Assembly: GCA_046156035.1 (NCBI GenBank)
Contig: JBJXEW010000044.1
Span: 15,234-79,233, forward strand
Direction: 5' to 3'
DNA length: 64,000 nucleotides
DNA from: JAEUIX01 sp046156035
GTDB taxonomy: Bacteria; Planctomycetota; Phycisphaerae; Phycisphaerales; UBA1924
Made by a program: the position numbers and the translations under genes. This document shows, piece by piece, positions 16,971 to 26,300 of the stretch. Within the stretch, counting starts at the first letter, position 1. Every line of letters begins with the position of its first letter. The notes below the pieces were generated by a model. That model was not told where the DNA came from, searched no databases, and saw only the letters and a program-made list of their open reading frames with translations.

Positions 16971-17650
16971 GGCGTCCCTCCGGCGGCGGCCGGCTGGCGA
17001 GCCGTGGAGGGCGCGCGAGGTGTGGCTGGCGAAGGTGCCCCGTCTCCCACTTCGCACTCCACGCGGAAGGCGGCGACGGCCTTGCCCACGAACTCGCGTG
17101 GCTGCGTCTCGACGAGCGTGACGCGGTCAAAGAGCCCTGCCTGCTCCAGGCGCAGCACGAGCGAGGTGGCCTCGGCGGGGGTGCCCGCCATCCCTGCGAG
17201 GCGGATCAGGTACACAGGGCGTGGCGGCGGGGGGGCGGTCGCTCCAGGCTTTGGCGCCTTGGCCTTGGGCTCCGCCGCCACGGGCTTGCGGCTCACCTCG
17301 ATGGATTCGATGAGCGTGTCGTCGCCACGCACGTTGGAAAGGAGCGCCAGGAGCCTGCTCCAGTCCGGGTGGTCGCTGACCGCGTTGAGCAGTTCGAGGC
17401 GCTTCGAGGCTTCGGCGGCCTCCTTGCGCGAGCGCTCCACTTGTGCGTAGTCGGTGTCGGCCACGGCGTTGAGTTGCGCCGCTCGCGCGGCAAGGTCCGG
17501 CGTGCCGATCTGCGTGAACACTGCGGCTCCGGCGGTGCCCGCGCCCAGCGCCGCGGCCCACGCGAGCGTGGCGACGGCCCATCGACGTGCGGCGGCGGCG
17601 GCGGTGGCACGCACGCGGACGGAAGCGGGAAGGAGGTTGGGCGCGTTCAT
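16967..17650 (-). CDS. pilN: PilN-like inner-membrane platform protein
   Basis: A 227-residue protein beginning MNAPNLLPASVRVRATAAAA, which carries the conserved PilN start (N-LLP) that binds PilM. One transmembrane helix (WAVATLAWAAALGAGTAGAA) and a coiled-coil region (YAQVERSRKEAAEASKRLEL) follow, and then a periplasmic domain (SWRLLALLSNV-type region and VYLIRLAGMAGTPAEATSLV). It overlaps pilM and pilO by 4 nt each. Confidence 0.8.
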   Translation of the reverse strand: MNAPNLLPASVRVRATAAAAARRWAVATLAWAAALGAGTAGAAVFTQIGTPDLAARAAQLNAVADTDYAQVERSRKEAAEASKRLELLNAVSDHPDWSRLLALLSNVRGDDTLIESIEVSRKPVAAEPKAKAPKPGATAPPPPRPVYLIRLAGMAGTPAEATSLVLRLEQAGLFDRVTLVETQPREFVGKAVAAFRVECEVGDGAPSPATPRAPSTARQPAAAGGTP

Positions 17651-18708
17651 GCGGCCGCCCTCCCGACCTGTGGCGTGCCGAGGGCGGCGAGTGCCGCGCC
17701 GAGAGCGACGGCGCTGGTGGGCATGCGTTCGACCACCGGGCGGCAGTTCAGGCGGCTGAGATGGCGGGTGAGCGCGCCGTGCACGGCGTGCCCGGGGGCA
17801 ATCACGCGCACCGCGTTGGCAGAGAGCCCGACGGTGGAGCCGAAGTAATCGAGCGAGGCGGCAACCTCGTCGGCCAGGGCGGCGGTGGAAGACTCGATGA
17901 TCGACGCGGCCCAGTCGAGCAGCGCGCGGGTGGCGGGGTGTGCGGCAAGCGGGCCCGCGGCGGCATCGTGCTCATCGGTGGTCAGGAGCGCGGCGGCGTC
18001 GTCTTCGATGCCGAGTTTGTCGCTGAGGCGCTCGATGACGTGCTCCAGACCGTGCTCGGGCAGGGAGCGCTCAAAGAGCACCTCGCCGTTGCGGAAGATG
18101 GTCAGCAGGGCCGCGTGGAAGCCGGCCTCCAGCACGGCGTCGGGGCCTGGGCCCGAAGCCGCAGCGCCCGCGGCCAGGCACCACGAGCGCGGCACGAGCG
18201 CGCAGGCGTGGAGCCCCGCGTCGGCGCAGGCGTGGCCGATGGCCTCGAAGGTTGCGCGCCGGCCACCCGAGACGATCGCGTGCATGGGACCGGGCCCGGT
18301 CGCGCCGGCAGGGCGGCGCGAGCCGTGCGCGGGGGCCGGTGTCTCCCACCACGCTGCCTCGATCTCGTCTTGTTGCGTGTTGACGGCCTCGGCGAGTTGG
18401 CCCGCGGCGATCGCGTCGAGCGGTGCGCCCGAAGCACGGGGGGGCAGTTGCACGGCCAGGGACGACTGGGCCCAGGCCGGGAGCGCGATGGCGATGTCCC
18501 TGCCCGCGAACCCTCGCCGCGCGATCAGGCTGGCCAGGTCGCTGGCGAGCGTGGCCCACGCGTGGTCGTCCCACGGTTCGTGCGGGCAGGCGAGCGCGGC
18601 CGTGCGCGCCGCGGTGCCGGTGGTGCCCGGCTGCGCGAGCGTGAGCCGTCGGCGATCGAGGCTGATGCCGATGGGCGGAGTGCGTGAAAGGGAAGAACGG
18701 AGGTTCAC
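17647..18708 (-). CDS. pilM: PilM-like actin-fold pilus assembly protein
   Basis: A 353-residue protein placed between pilC and pilN. It has the features of a divergent PilM/GspL cytoplasmic actin-like domain: ISLDRRRLTLAQPG at the N-terminus (phosphate-1-like strand), DIAIALPAWAQSSLAVQLPP, VLEAGFHAALLTIFRNGEVL and SLDYFGSTVGLSANAVRVIA. The similarity is weak and the call rests largely on operon order (B-C-M-N-O-P). PilM recruits the N-terminus of PilN and the ATPase to the membrane. It overlaps pilC (18705-18708) and pilN by 4 nt. Confidence 0.72.
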   Translation of the reverse strand: MNLRSSLSRTPPIGISLDRRRLTLAQPGTTGTAARTAALACPHEPWDDHAWATLASDLASLIARRGFAGRDIAIALPAWAQSSLAVQLPPRASGAPLDAIAAGQLAEAVNTQQDEIEAAWWETPAPAHGSRRPAGATGPGPMHAIVSGGRRATFEAIGHACADAGLHACALVPRSWCLAAGAAASGPGPDAVLEAGFHAALLTIFRNGEVLFERSLPEHGLEHVIERLSDKLGIEDDAAALLTTDEHDAAAGPLAAHPATRALLDWAASIIESSTAALADEVAASLDYFGSTVGLSANAVRVIAPGHAVHGALTRHLSRLNCRPVVERMPTSAVALGAALAALGTPQVGRAAA

Positions 18709-19955
18709 GGTGCGGGTGCGCCTCCGGGCGGGCCCATGCCGCCGCCGGTGAGGTCAAAGAGCGGCATGAACATGCTCAGGGCCACGGCGCCGACGACCAG
18801 GCCCATGCCGATGAGGATGACGGGCTCGATGATGGAGGTGAGCGACTTGACGAGGGTCTCGTTGTCTTCGTCGAGGAAGTCGGCGACGGTGGAGAGGACG
18901 GGGCCCACCTGCCCGGTGCGTTCGCCCGAACGGATGGCTTCGCAGACGGAGGGGTGGATGAGCGTGGCGTCGCCGAAGGCCTGGCTCACGAGTTCGCCGC
19001 GCGTGACCTGGTCGATGGCGTTCTGCAGGAGCGCGGCGTAAAGGGGGCTGCTGGAGCCGGCGCGGGTGAGCGTGAGGGCTTCGAGCATGTTCACCTTGCC
19101 TTCGAGCAGCACGCCCATCATGCGGGCGATGCGGGCGGTGGCCAGGGAGCGTGTGACGCGCCCGATCATCGGGAGGCGCACCAGCGCCATGCTCACGAAC
19201 CGCTGTCCCCGTGCGCTGACGAGCCAAAAGATGGTGCCGCCCCCAACGGCGGCGAGGCCGACGAGCATGAGCAGCCAGTGTTCTCTCGCCAGGCGGCTGA
19301 TGTCCATGAGGAACTTGGTGGTGGGGGGCAGCCCGGCGCCGAGCGTTGAAAAGAGGCCCTCGAAGCGTGGCAGGACAAAGCCGACCATCCCGACCACGGT
19401 GCTGATGGCCACGAAGACGAGCAGGATGGGGTAGACCATTGCACCCGCCACGGCGCCGCGGACCTTCTGCTGCTGGCGCAGCAGGTCGGCGGCCCGCACG
19501 AGCATCTCGCCCAGTTTGCCCCGGCTTTCACCGGCGGCGACGAGGCTGCGGCAGACCGGGTCGAACCAGCCCGCGTGCGCGGCAAGGGCCTCGGAGAGTT
19601 GAGCGCCCTCCTCCACGCGTGAGCGGATGTTGATCAGAATGTTGCGCCACGCGCCCTCGGCCACCTGCTTCTCGAGCACGGCCAGGGCCTCCACCACCGG
19701 CGTGCCCGTGCTGACGAGGACCGCGAGTTGGCGGGTGAACTGGGCGACGTGCTTGCCGCGCCCGGAGAGGGCGCCGACGAGGCCGCCGCCGGCGGGGCGG
19801 GGCTCTTCTTTGGGCGCGAGCGACCCCTCGGCCAGGCGCGTGGCGAAGAGGCCCTGACGGCGGAGTTGCTGGCGAGCGGCCTCGGCGCTGGGGGCATCGA
19901 TCGTGCCGCTGGTGGCCTTGCCGCCGGTGTCATAAGCCTGGTAGGCGAGTTTCAC
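18705..19955 (-). CDS. pilC: type IV pilus / T2SS inner-membrane platform protein PilC/GspF
   Basis: A 416-residue protein with two GspF domains. The first has FTRQLAVLVSTGTPVVEALA and SLVAAGESRGKLGEMLVRAA, and the second has ARMMGVLLEGKVNMLEALTL and RSGERTGQVGPVL. Three transmembrane segments are visible (about residues 165-190, 215-240 and 375-400). The N-terminal MKLAYQAYDTGGKATSGTID is the typical GspF start. It overlaps pilB and pilM by 4 nt. This is the membrane platform on which the ATPase acts. Confidence 0.93.
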   Translation of the reverse strand: MKLAYQAYDTGGKATSGTIDAPSAEAARQQLRRQGLFATRLAEGSLAPKEEPRPAGGGLVGALSGRGKHVAQFTRQLAVLVSTGTPVVEALAVLEKQVAEGAWRNILINIRSRVEEGAQLSEALAAHAGWFDPVCRSLVAAGESRGKLGEMLVRAADLLRQQQKVRGAVAGAMVYPILLVFVAISTVVGMVGFVLPRFEGLFSTLGAGLPPTTKFLMDISRLAREHWLLMLVGLAAVGGGTIFWLVSARGQRFVSMALVRLPMIGRVTRSLATARIARMMGVLLEGKVNMLEALTLTRAGSSSPLYAALLQNAIDQVTRGELVSQAFGDATLIHPSVCEAIRSGERTGQVGPVLSTVADFLDEDNETLVKSLTSIIEPVILIGMGLVVGAVALSMFMPLFDLTGGGMGPPGGAPAP

Positions 19956-21877
19956 GCGGCCTCCTTGCGCATGGTGGCGGGCGGTGCCACGGTGGTGCCG
20001 GCAATGCTGGCGGGTGCCGCGGGTGTTGTCGGGGCGGCGGTCTTGGCGGGCAGCGGTGCGGAGACATCGTCATCGTGCTGGGTGACGCGCAGCACCTCTT
20101 CGAGGCTGGTCTTGCCGTCGACCGCGAGGAGCACCCCCTCATCGCGCAGGCCCAGGCCGCCCGAGGCGCGGATCTTGTCGCGCAGTTCGTGGGTGGGCGC
20201 GGCGTGGTGGATCATGCGCTTGAGTTCGGGCGTGACCTCCATCACTTCGTAGATGCCCAGGCGGCCCTGGAAGCCGCTGTCGTGGCAGCCGCGGCAGCCC
20301 GCACCCTTCTTGAAGGGGCGGCCCGCGTGGTCGGTGAGGCCGGCGTCGCGCAGTTCCTCATCGCTGGGGAAGTACTTGGTGATGCAACTGGGGCAGAGCG
20401 TGCGTGCCAGACGCTGGGCCACTGCGCCGTTGAACGCGCTGGCGAGCAGGTAGTTCTCGATGCCCATGTCGGCCAGGCGGGCCACGCTGCCGGGGGCGTC
20501 GTTGGTGTGGAGCGTGGCGAGCACGAGGTGGCCGGTGAGCGCGGCCTGCACGGCCACACGCGCGGTCTCTTCATCGCGAATCTCGCCCACCATGATCACG
20601 TCCGGGTCTTGCCGGAGGATGCTGCGCAGGGCGCGGGCGAAGGTGAGGCCGATGGGCTCGTTCACCTGAATCTGGTTGACGAGGTCGAGTTGGTACTCGA
20701 CCGGGTCCTCGACGGTGAGGAGGTTGGTCTCGGAGTCGCGCAGCAGGTCCAGCGCCGAGTAGAGCGTCGTGGTCTTGCCCGAGCCGGTGGGGCCGGTGAC
20801 CAGCACGAGGCCGTGGGGCTGATGAAGGATGCGCTTGAAGGTGTCGAGTGCGGCCATGCGGAAGCCGAGGTCCTCCATGCGGACCTTGAGGTTGGCCTTG
20901 TCGAGGATGCGGACCACGATCTTCTCGCCCAGGAGCGTGGGCATGCTGCTCACGCGCAGGTCGATCTCGCGGCCCTCGGCCACGATGCGCACGCGCCCCT
21001 CCTGCGGCAGACGCTTCTCGGCGATGTCCATCTTGCCGATCACCTTCACGCGGCTCACGATGGCGGCGTGCATGCCCGGGGGCGGCTTCATCAGGTCGCG
21101 CAGCACCCCGTCGATGCGGTAGCGCACGCGCGTGCCCTTCTTCTCGGGCTCGATGTGGATGTCGCTGGCCTTGTCCTTTACGGCGGTGAGGAAGGCGATG
21201 TTCACGAGGTTGACGATCGGGCTGCCGGCGACGGTCCGGTCGAGGTCGGTGCTTGGACCCTCGTCCACGGATTCGCGCTCAACAACCTCCACATCCTGCT
21301 CGGCGAGGCTGGTGAGGAAGGCCTCCACCTCGCCCGCCGTGTTGGACGACGGGCCGCCCGCGGCCTTGCGGGCGTATTCAAGGATGCTGGCTTCGAGCGC
21401 CAGCACCGGCCGCACCTTGCCCCCGGAGAGTTGACGCAGGCGGTCGATGGTGGGGAGGCTGCGCGGCTCGGCCATGGCCACGGTCAGCACGCCCTTGACC
21501 ATGAACATCGGCAGCACGCGCAGACGAACGCACTCCTCCGCGTCGACCATCGCGAGCAGGGCGGGGTCCATGAGGCCGTGCCGGAGCGAGCAGCCGGGAA
21601 CACCCAGCGTCTTGGCCAAGGCTCGCACCAGCGTGGTGCTGGTGATCACGCCCTGGTCCACGAGCAGTTCGCCCAGCATGCGGTTGCTCTGGCCCTGCTG
21701 CTTGAGCGCCCCGTCGAGTTGATCTCGTGTGATGGCCCCCTGCTCGACCAGCGCATCGCCGATGCGGACACGCGCCGGGCGCGAGCCGGGCGCGGCCGGG
21801 GGGCCCGCAGGCGCGAGGGCCGCGGAAGCCGGTGCCACCGCGGGCGGAACCACAGGCTTGCCGTCCCGATCGCTCAC
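19952..21877 (-). CDS. pilB: type IV pilus / T2SS assembly ATPase PilB/GspE
   Basis: A 641-residue ATPase. The N-terminal MshEN/N1 domain starts at RIGDALVEQGAITRDQLDGA. The core has DIHIEPEKKGTRVRYRIDGV, Walker A TGPTGSGKTTTLYSA (about 361-375), Asp-box, Walker B DPDVIMVGEIRDEETA (about 425-440) and His-box TGHLVLATLHTNDAPGS. A zinc-binding module follows (LCPSCI ... GCRGCHDSGFQGRLGIYEV). ATP hydrolysis drives pilin polymerisation. It overlaps the STAS gene upstream and pilC downstream by 4 nt. No PilT-type retraction ATPase is present in the window. Confidence 0.95.
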   Translation of the reverse strand: MSDRDGKPVVPPAVAPASAALAPAGPPAAPGSRPARVRIGDALVEQGAITRDQLDGALKQQGQSNRMLGELLVDQGVITSTTLVRALAKTLGVPGCSLRHGLMDPALLAMVDAEECVRLRVLPMFMVKGVLTVAMAEPRSLPTIDRLRQLSGGKVRPVLALEASILEYARKAAGGPSSNTAGEVEAFLTSLAEQDVEVVERESVDEGPSTDLDRTVAGSPIVNLVNIAFLTAVKDKASDIHIEPEKKGTRVRYRIDGVLRDLMKPPPGMHAAIVSRVKVIGKMDIAEKRLPQEGRVRIVAEGREIDLRVSSMPTLLGEKIVVRILDKANLKVRMEDLGFRMAALDTFKRILHQPHGLVLVTGPTGSGKTTTLYSALDLLRDSETNLLTVEDPVEYQLDLVNQIQVNEPIGLTFARALRSILRQDPDVIMVGEIRDEETARVAVQAALTGHLVLATLHTNDAPGSVARLADMGIENYLLASAFNGAVAQRLARTLCPSCITKYFPSDEELRDAGLTDHAGRPFKKGAGCRGCHDSGFQGRLGIYEVMEVTPELKRMIHHAAPTHELRDKIRASGGLGLRDEGVLLAVDGKTSLEEVLRVTQHDDDVSAPLPAKTAAPTTPAAPASIAGTTVAPPATMRKEAA

Positions 21878-22209
21878 AGGAAACTCCGGACCGCGGTGGT
21901 CGCGTCATGGAAGTGCTCGAAGCCCGCCGCGAGGTCGGTGATCTCCAGCACCTCGCGCAGGGTTTCGCCCGCGCCGCACAGTTTGAGCATCTGGCCCGAA
22001 TGGGCGAGTTCGTCGCTGGCCTCCACCAGCACTTCGAGGCCGCGGCTGTCGGCCCAGGGCACGGCGGAGGCATCGACGACAAGCCGTCCGAGGCTCTTGG
22101 ACATGGCCTCGCTCAGCACGGCCTTGAACGCGTCGGCGTCCGGGCCGACCAGCGCACCGATGGGGCGGATGATGGTGACGGCGCCCTGTCTGTTCTGCTC
22201 GATCTGCAC
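21874..22209 (-). CDS. STAS-domain protein (anti-sigma factor antagonist-like)
   Basis: A 111-residue single STAS domain: GAVTIIRPIGALVGPDADAF, then LGRLVVDASAVPWADSRGLE (Ser in the DS-x-GL phosphorylation motif) and LCGAGETLREVLEITDL. It is wedged between a histidine kinase and pilB with a 4-nt overlap into pilB, so it is cotranscribed with the pilus ATPase. It may act as a phospho-switch on pilus assembly, which is an inference; the family's known role is partner switching with anti-sigma kinases. Confidence 0.85.
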   Translation of the reverse strand: MQIEQNRQGAVTIIRPIGALVGPDADAFKAVLSEAMSKSLGRLVVDASAVPWADSRGLEVLVEASDELAHSGQMLKLCGAGETLREVLEITDLAAGFEHFHDATTAVRSFL

Positions 22210-22251
22210 GGCCGGCTCCGGGGAGAGAAGGGGTCGATGGACGAACGGCGT

Positions 22252-24207
22252 TCAGGCGGCCATGGCCGCGGGCGGCGGCGCGGCGGGGAGAGAGAGGGTG
22301 AACGTGCTGCCCTTGTCGATCTGGCTGGTGAGGGTGATATCTCCGCCGTGCATGCGGGCCACCTCGCGGGCCAGGGCCAGGCCCAGCCCGGAGCCGGTGA
22401 TGCCGGTGATGCGGCGGTCTTGTGCGCGGTAGAACTTCTCGAAGACCTTGTCGCACTCCTCGGGCTTGATGCCGATGCCGTTGTCGGTCACGCTGATGCA
22501 CAGCGACTTGCCGTCGGCGGTGGTGTCGGCCCTGAGCGAGACGGCCCCGCCCGCCGGCGTGTACTTGATCGCGTTGCCCAGCAGGTTGTGCACGGCGAGG
22601 GCGATCTTGTCGCGGTCGCCGGTGAGCACGGGGAGTTTGGGGCCCAGGTCGAAGGCCAGGACGATGTCTTTGGCGGCGGCCTGCGGCTTGTAGTCGTCCT
22701 GCAACTGCCGCAGCAGTTCGGTGAGGCGCACGTCGCCGGCGCGGAGTTTGAGCGAGCCCGCCTCGATCTCGCTGACGCTGAGCATGTCGGTCACGATGCG
22801 CTCGAGGCGGCGGGCCTCCTGGCTGATGACATTGATCGCCTTGCCGCGCGCCTGCGGGTCTTGCTGCTCGTTGTCGGTGAGTTGCTCCACGTAGAGACGG
22901 ATGTTGGTGAGGGGCGTGCGGAGTTCGTGCGTCGCCTGAGCGACGAAGGCGTTGCGCGACTCGTCGGCCACGCGTTGCTGGGTCACGTCGTCGATCACCA
23001 GCATGGCCGCGCCCGTGTCACCCTTGCGGATGGGCCGGATGCTGACGCGCAGCACACCGCCGGCCCACGTGCCGCTGCCGCGCCGTTCGGGCTGCTCATC
23101 GGCGAGTTTCGGGCCGGTGCTGCTGCCGCGACGCTTGACCTCCACGACGAGTTTGGCCCTGCTCTTGCCCGACATGATGGAGGTGAGAGCCTCGGCCACG
23201 GCGGGCTCGCCCAGCACATCGGTGATGGACTTGCCAAGGAGTTCCTCGCGCTTGCCACCAAGGAACACGCTCGCGGCCCCGTTGAGGTAACGCACGGTCT
23301 GGGTTTCATCTACCAGCACCAGGCCCATCCACATGGCATCGCAGGCGGAGGCGAGGTCGGCATCGCGCGGCGTGGCGGTGGTGGCGCGGGCCAGCAGCGT
23401 CTCCAGTGTGTCGCGCTGGCGCAGGTCGAAGCGTTCCCGAACCAACTGGTTCCACGGGCCAGCGGGCACACCGGCCTTCTCGGCGATTTCGAGCGCGTCG
23501 GGCTCGTCCTGGCCGCTCGCGGCCGCGCACACCGCGGCGTGCAGCACCCGCAGGCCCCGCACGCGCCGACGCACCACGCACATGAGCCACCATGAGGTGA
23601 TGGCCGAGGCCAGACCGATGCCCAGCGCACCGCCCAGTGCGAGCGGTTGCTCGGCGATGGAGGCGAGCGGTGATCCGGGGCCGTCGGCGGTGCCCGCGGC
23701 CACGTGCAGCGTGGCCCCGCCCCTTTCGCCGATGCGCACGGTCACGGCGCGTGCGGGCACTGACGCCATCCCGCTCTCGGGCGTGACAGGGTCAAGAGGC
23801 GTGCGCTTGGCGGCAGGCCAAGCGGCAGGGAGTTCGCGAGCGGTGATGCGGCGCGGGTCGCCGTCGGCGATGATGGCGCCGTCGGGGAGTTCAAGGCGGC
23901 AGGCGCTCAGGCCGTGCAGCACCGCGGCATCGGCGGTGAGACGGCGGATGCTCGAGAGGCCGGGGGCCGGGTCCGCGGCGGGGTCGGCGAGTTCAGATTC
24001 GATGGCGTTGACAAGGGTCTGCACGAGCGCGTCGAGGCGGGCGTTCTGGGCCGCTCGCGCGCGGGCCGCCGCGGCGTGGTCTGTCCACCACCACGCGCCG
24101 GCGGCGCTGAGCACGGCGACACCGGCCAGCGCAATGGCCACGCCCACCATGACCCAGTCATGTGCGGGTGAGAAGAGGAGCGATCGCCATGTGCGCGCTG
24201 AGGCCAT
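22252..24207 (-). CDS. membrane sensor histidine kinase with PAS domain
   Basis: A 651-residue kinase. The first transmembrane helix is about residues 20-40 (VMVGVAIALAGVAVLSAAG) and the second about 205-230 (LALGGALGIGLASAITSWWL), with a periplasmic sensor between them. A PAS domain (WMGLVLVDETQTVRYLNGAA) follows. HisKA carries the phospho-acceptor in QATHELRTPLTNIRLYVEQL (His427), and the HATPase has N-box HNLLGNAIKYTP, G1 DNGIGIKPEECDKVFEKF and G2 GSGLGLALAREVARMHGG. No response regulator is adjacent. It lies 42 bp upstream of the STAS gene on the same strand and heads the pilus operon. The ATG at 24207 places the first helix at the N-terminus. Confidence 0.93.
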   Translation of the reverse strand: MASARTWRSLLFSPAHDWVMVGVAIALAGVAVLSAAGAWWWTDHAAAARARAAQNARLDALVQTLVNAIESELADPAADPAPGLSSIRRLTADAAVLHGLSACRLELPDGAIIADGDPRRITARELPAAWPAAKRTPLDPVTPESGMASVPARAVTVRIGERGGATLHVAAGTADGPGSPLASIAEQPLALGGALGIGLASAITSWWLMCVVRRRVRGLRVLHAAVCAAASGQDEPDALEIAEKAGVPAGPWNQLVRERFDLRQRDTLETLLARATTATPRDADLASACDAMWMGLVLVDETQTVRYLNGAASVFLGGKREELLGKSITDVLGEPAVAEALTSIMSGKSRAKLVVEVKRRGSSTGPKLADEQPERRGSGTWAGGVLRVSIRPIRKGDTGAAMLVIDDVTQQRVADESRNAFVAQATHELRTPLTNIRLYVEQLTDNEQQDPQARGKAINVISQEARRLERIVTDMLSVSEIEAGSLKLRAGDVRLTELLRQLQDDYKPQAAAKDIVLAFDLGPKLPVLTGDRDKIALAVHNLLGNAIKYTPAGGAVSLRADTTADGKSLCISVTDNGIGIKPEECDKVFEKFYRAQDRRITGITGSGLGLALAREVARMHGGDITLTSQIDKGSTFTLSLPAAPPPAAMAA

Positions 24208-24367
24208 CAGGTCTCGATGAACTCCATGGAAGCCGGGCCCGCCCGGGAGAACCGGTGCTATCGGTCCGGAGTGCAACGGCGTGAACCGGCCCCACCGTTC
24301 GGGGGTGGTCGATGTGCCCTTGCGGGGTGCGGGGCCGGGCATCTGCGGCCGATAACAGTGGGTTCAA

Positions 24368-24433
24368 GTGGGGCGGACGTCCCGTCCGCCACGATTTGCG
24401 CCCGGCAGCCGGACGAGATGTCCGCCCCACCAG
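24368..24433. repeat. palindromic repeat family B, inverted pair
   Basis: GTGGGGCGGACGTCCCGTCC at 24368 begins a palindrome with core GGCGGACGTCCCGTCCGCC. It is followed 20 bp later by an inverted partial copy (24411-24433, GGACGAGATGTCCGCCCCAC). Other copies are at 40823-40847 (inside dxr), 45261-45286 and 54405-54430. It lies in the divergent region between the histidine kinase and the esterase gene. Confidence 0.75.
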
Positions 24434-24475
24434 AGCAACCGGGCTCGGCGCGGTCCCGTACAGTGTCACTCAACC

Positions 24476-26164
24476 ATGCAACGCACTCGCTCCGTTCAGA
24501 CCGGGCTGTTCCTGGCGGCGTTCATCACGCTGGTCATTGCTGCCGCGCCGGCGCACGCGCAGGAGCGCCAGGACGTCGCGTTCAGTGTGTCGCAGACGAC
24601 CACGGTGGGGCAGTCGATCTTCGTGCTGGGCGACCTGCCGGAACTGGGAGCCAGCGACATCCGCAAGGCCGTGAAGTTGGAGCCGTTCACCTACCCCGTG
24701 TGGAAGGCCACGATCAGCCTGCCCACGAACCGCGCGTACACCTATCGCTTCTACCGGCGCGACGATGGGCCGGGGCGCGGCGGTGATGCCACCAACGGCG
24801 TGGCCGTCTCCGCCGTGTTCAGTTCGGCCACGGCGAGCGCCGCGCTGGTGCCCACCGCCAAGACGCTGTTCTATCACTCGGGCTTCGCGCAGCCGGTGGT
24901 GAACTGGCGCTTGCAGGGGAGTGGGGGGGCCTACGCGACCGTGGCGATGCAGCGCTACGGGCGAGCCCGCAGCGCGGCGGAGAGCCGCTGGGTGGCGACC
25001 AACTTTGCCACGCCGCGCCGGGCGATGGAGTTCTTCTTCACCAACGGCGGTGGTGCCGGGCGTGATCCGGCGGGCAGCGCGGTGTACACGACGAGCCTTG
25101 ACGCCGCGCTGATCCAGGACGGGCAGTTCTACACCTATGTTCCCGCCGCGTCGGTGTCGGCGGCGAGGCGGAACTACACGACGAGCGCGCTGCCGTCGAT
25201 CAGTTCGACCAACCTGGGGCAGAACCGGGCGTATCGGGTGTGGCTGCCGCGCGGGTACAACGAGCACACGAGCAGGGCCTATCCGGTGCTGTATCTGCAC
25301 GACGGGAACAACGTGTTCGAGGCGGGGCCCTTCGGCACGTGGAACGCGGACACCACGGCGGCGAGCCTGATGAACACGGGGCAGATGCGCGAGGTGATTC
25401 TCGTGGGGGTGGACAACACGGGTACACGGCTGGCGGATTACTCGGCCACGGAGAACGGCTCGGGCGCGCGGGCGGACCGGTACATCGCGTTCTTGCGTGA
25501 TGAACTCATGCCGGTGGTGAACGGCCAGTACCGCACGCTCCCCGGCGCGAGCACCACGGGCACGCTTGGGTCGAGCATGGGCGGGCAGGTGTCGCTGTAC
25601 GCGGCGTGGGACTTTGCGAGCACGTTCACGCGGATCGGCGCGATGAGCGGCGCGTTCCAGATTTCGGGCAGCGGCGGCTCATCCAGCGTCTTTTACAACC
25701 GCGTGCAGAGCCAGCCAAAGCGAGCGATCCGCCTGTACATGGACTCGGGCGATGCCGGCCCCGCGACCGACAACTACTGGCCGATTCTGAACCTGCGCGA
25801 CAACTTCATCAACCCCGCACGGGCGGGGGGCGGGCCGGGCGTGAGTTCGGCGTTGGAGGGCGACCTGCGGCACGCGGTGGGGCAGGGGCACCAGCACAAC
25901 GAGGCCGCGTGGGCGGCGCGGCTGCCGCTGGCGTACACGTTTCTGTACCCGGCGAGTGAAGACCAGCGCGACCTGTTGTCGCTCTTTGGACCGGCGTTCG
26001 ACGTGAGCGGCGACGGTTCGGTGGGCATCGACGACGCGTACGCACAGGCGGCGGTAGCGTCTGACGTGAACTCCAGCGGCGCGGCGGACGGGCAGGATGC
26101 CAGCGACCTGGAGCGGTACAACCGCCGCGAAGAGGCATTGCGAATGGCCGGGGGCCAGCGGTAG
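24476..26164 (+). CDS. exported CBM20 / esterase / dockerin-like multidomain protein
   Basis: A 562-residue exported protein with signal peptide (VQTGLFLAAFITLVIAAAPAHA region). Residues about 25-130 resemble a CBM20 starch-binding domain (VGQSIFVLGDLPELGA, YPVWKATISLP, YTYRFYRRDDG). The middle is an esterase D/IroE-type alpha/beta hydrolase: YPVLYLHDGNNVFEAGPFGT, VILVGVDNTGTR and the nucleophile elbow LGSSMGGQVSLY with Ser367. The C-terminus has one dockerin-like Ca repeat, DVSGDGSVGIDDAYAQ. The ATG at 24476 has no strong ribosome binding site, but upstream in-frame codons read through repeat B. It is likely a secreted carbohydrate-linked esterase. Confidence 0.82.
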   Translation: MQRTRSVQTGLFLAAFITLVIAAAPAHAQERQDVAFSVSQTTTVGQSIFVLGDLPELGASDIRKAVKLEPFTYPVWKATISLPTNRAYTYRFYRRDDGPGRGGDATNGVAVSAVFSSATASAALVPTAKTLFYHSGFAQPVVNWRLQGSGGAYATVAMQRYGRARSAAESRWVATNFATPRRAMEFFFTNGGGAGRDPAGSAVYTTSLDAALIQDGQFYTYVPAASVSAARRNYTTSALPSISSTNLGQNRAYRVWLPRGYNEHTSRAYPVLYLHDGNNVFEAGPFGTWNADTTAASLMNTGQMREVILVGVDNTGTRLADYSATENGSGARADRYIAFLRDELMPVVNGQYRTLPGASTTGTLGSSMGGQVSLYAAWDFASTFTRIGAMSGAFQISGSGGSSSVFYNRVQSQPKRAIRLYMDSGDAGPATDNYWPILNLRDNFINPARAGGGPGVSSALEGDLRHAVGQGHQHNEAAWAARLPLAYTFLYPASEDQRDLLSLFGPAFDVSGDGSVGIDDAYAQAAVASDVNSSGAADGQDASDLERYNRREEALRMAGGQR

Positions 26165-26272
26165 AGGGCACGCCCCGCCGGCAAAGAGGTGCACACCCAG
26201 GCGCTTCTGCCGCCTCCCCCCACTTTCCCCCCACGCACGCCTCCCCCTCAATGAGGGTAGTTTCTTTTCCCC

Positions 26273-26300
26273 TTGCAAGACTCCCAGCGTGTGATAACAT
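26273..26300 (+). promoter_or_regulatory. candidate sigma70-type promoter for DUF4331 gene
   Basis: TTGCAA (26273-26278) and TAACAT (26295-26300) are separated by 16 bp in an unusually AT-rich patch. The start codon lies 99 bp downstream. No other pair this good was seen in the 234-bp gap. Confidence 0.4.

Noticed and set aside
20075..22432. Plus-strand open frame of 785 codons across pilB and STAS
   Set aside because: It runs against the well-supported pilus operon and shows no domain.
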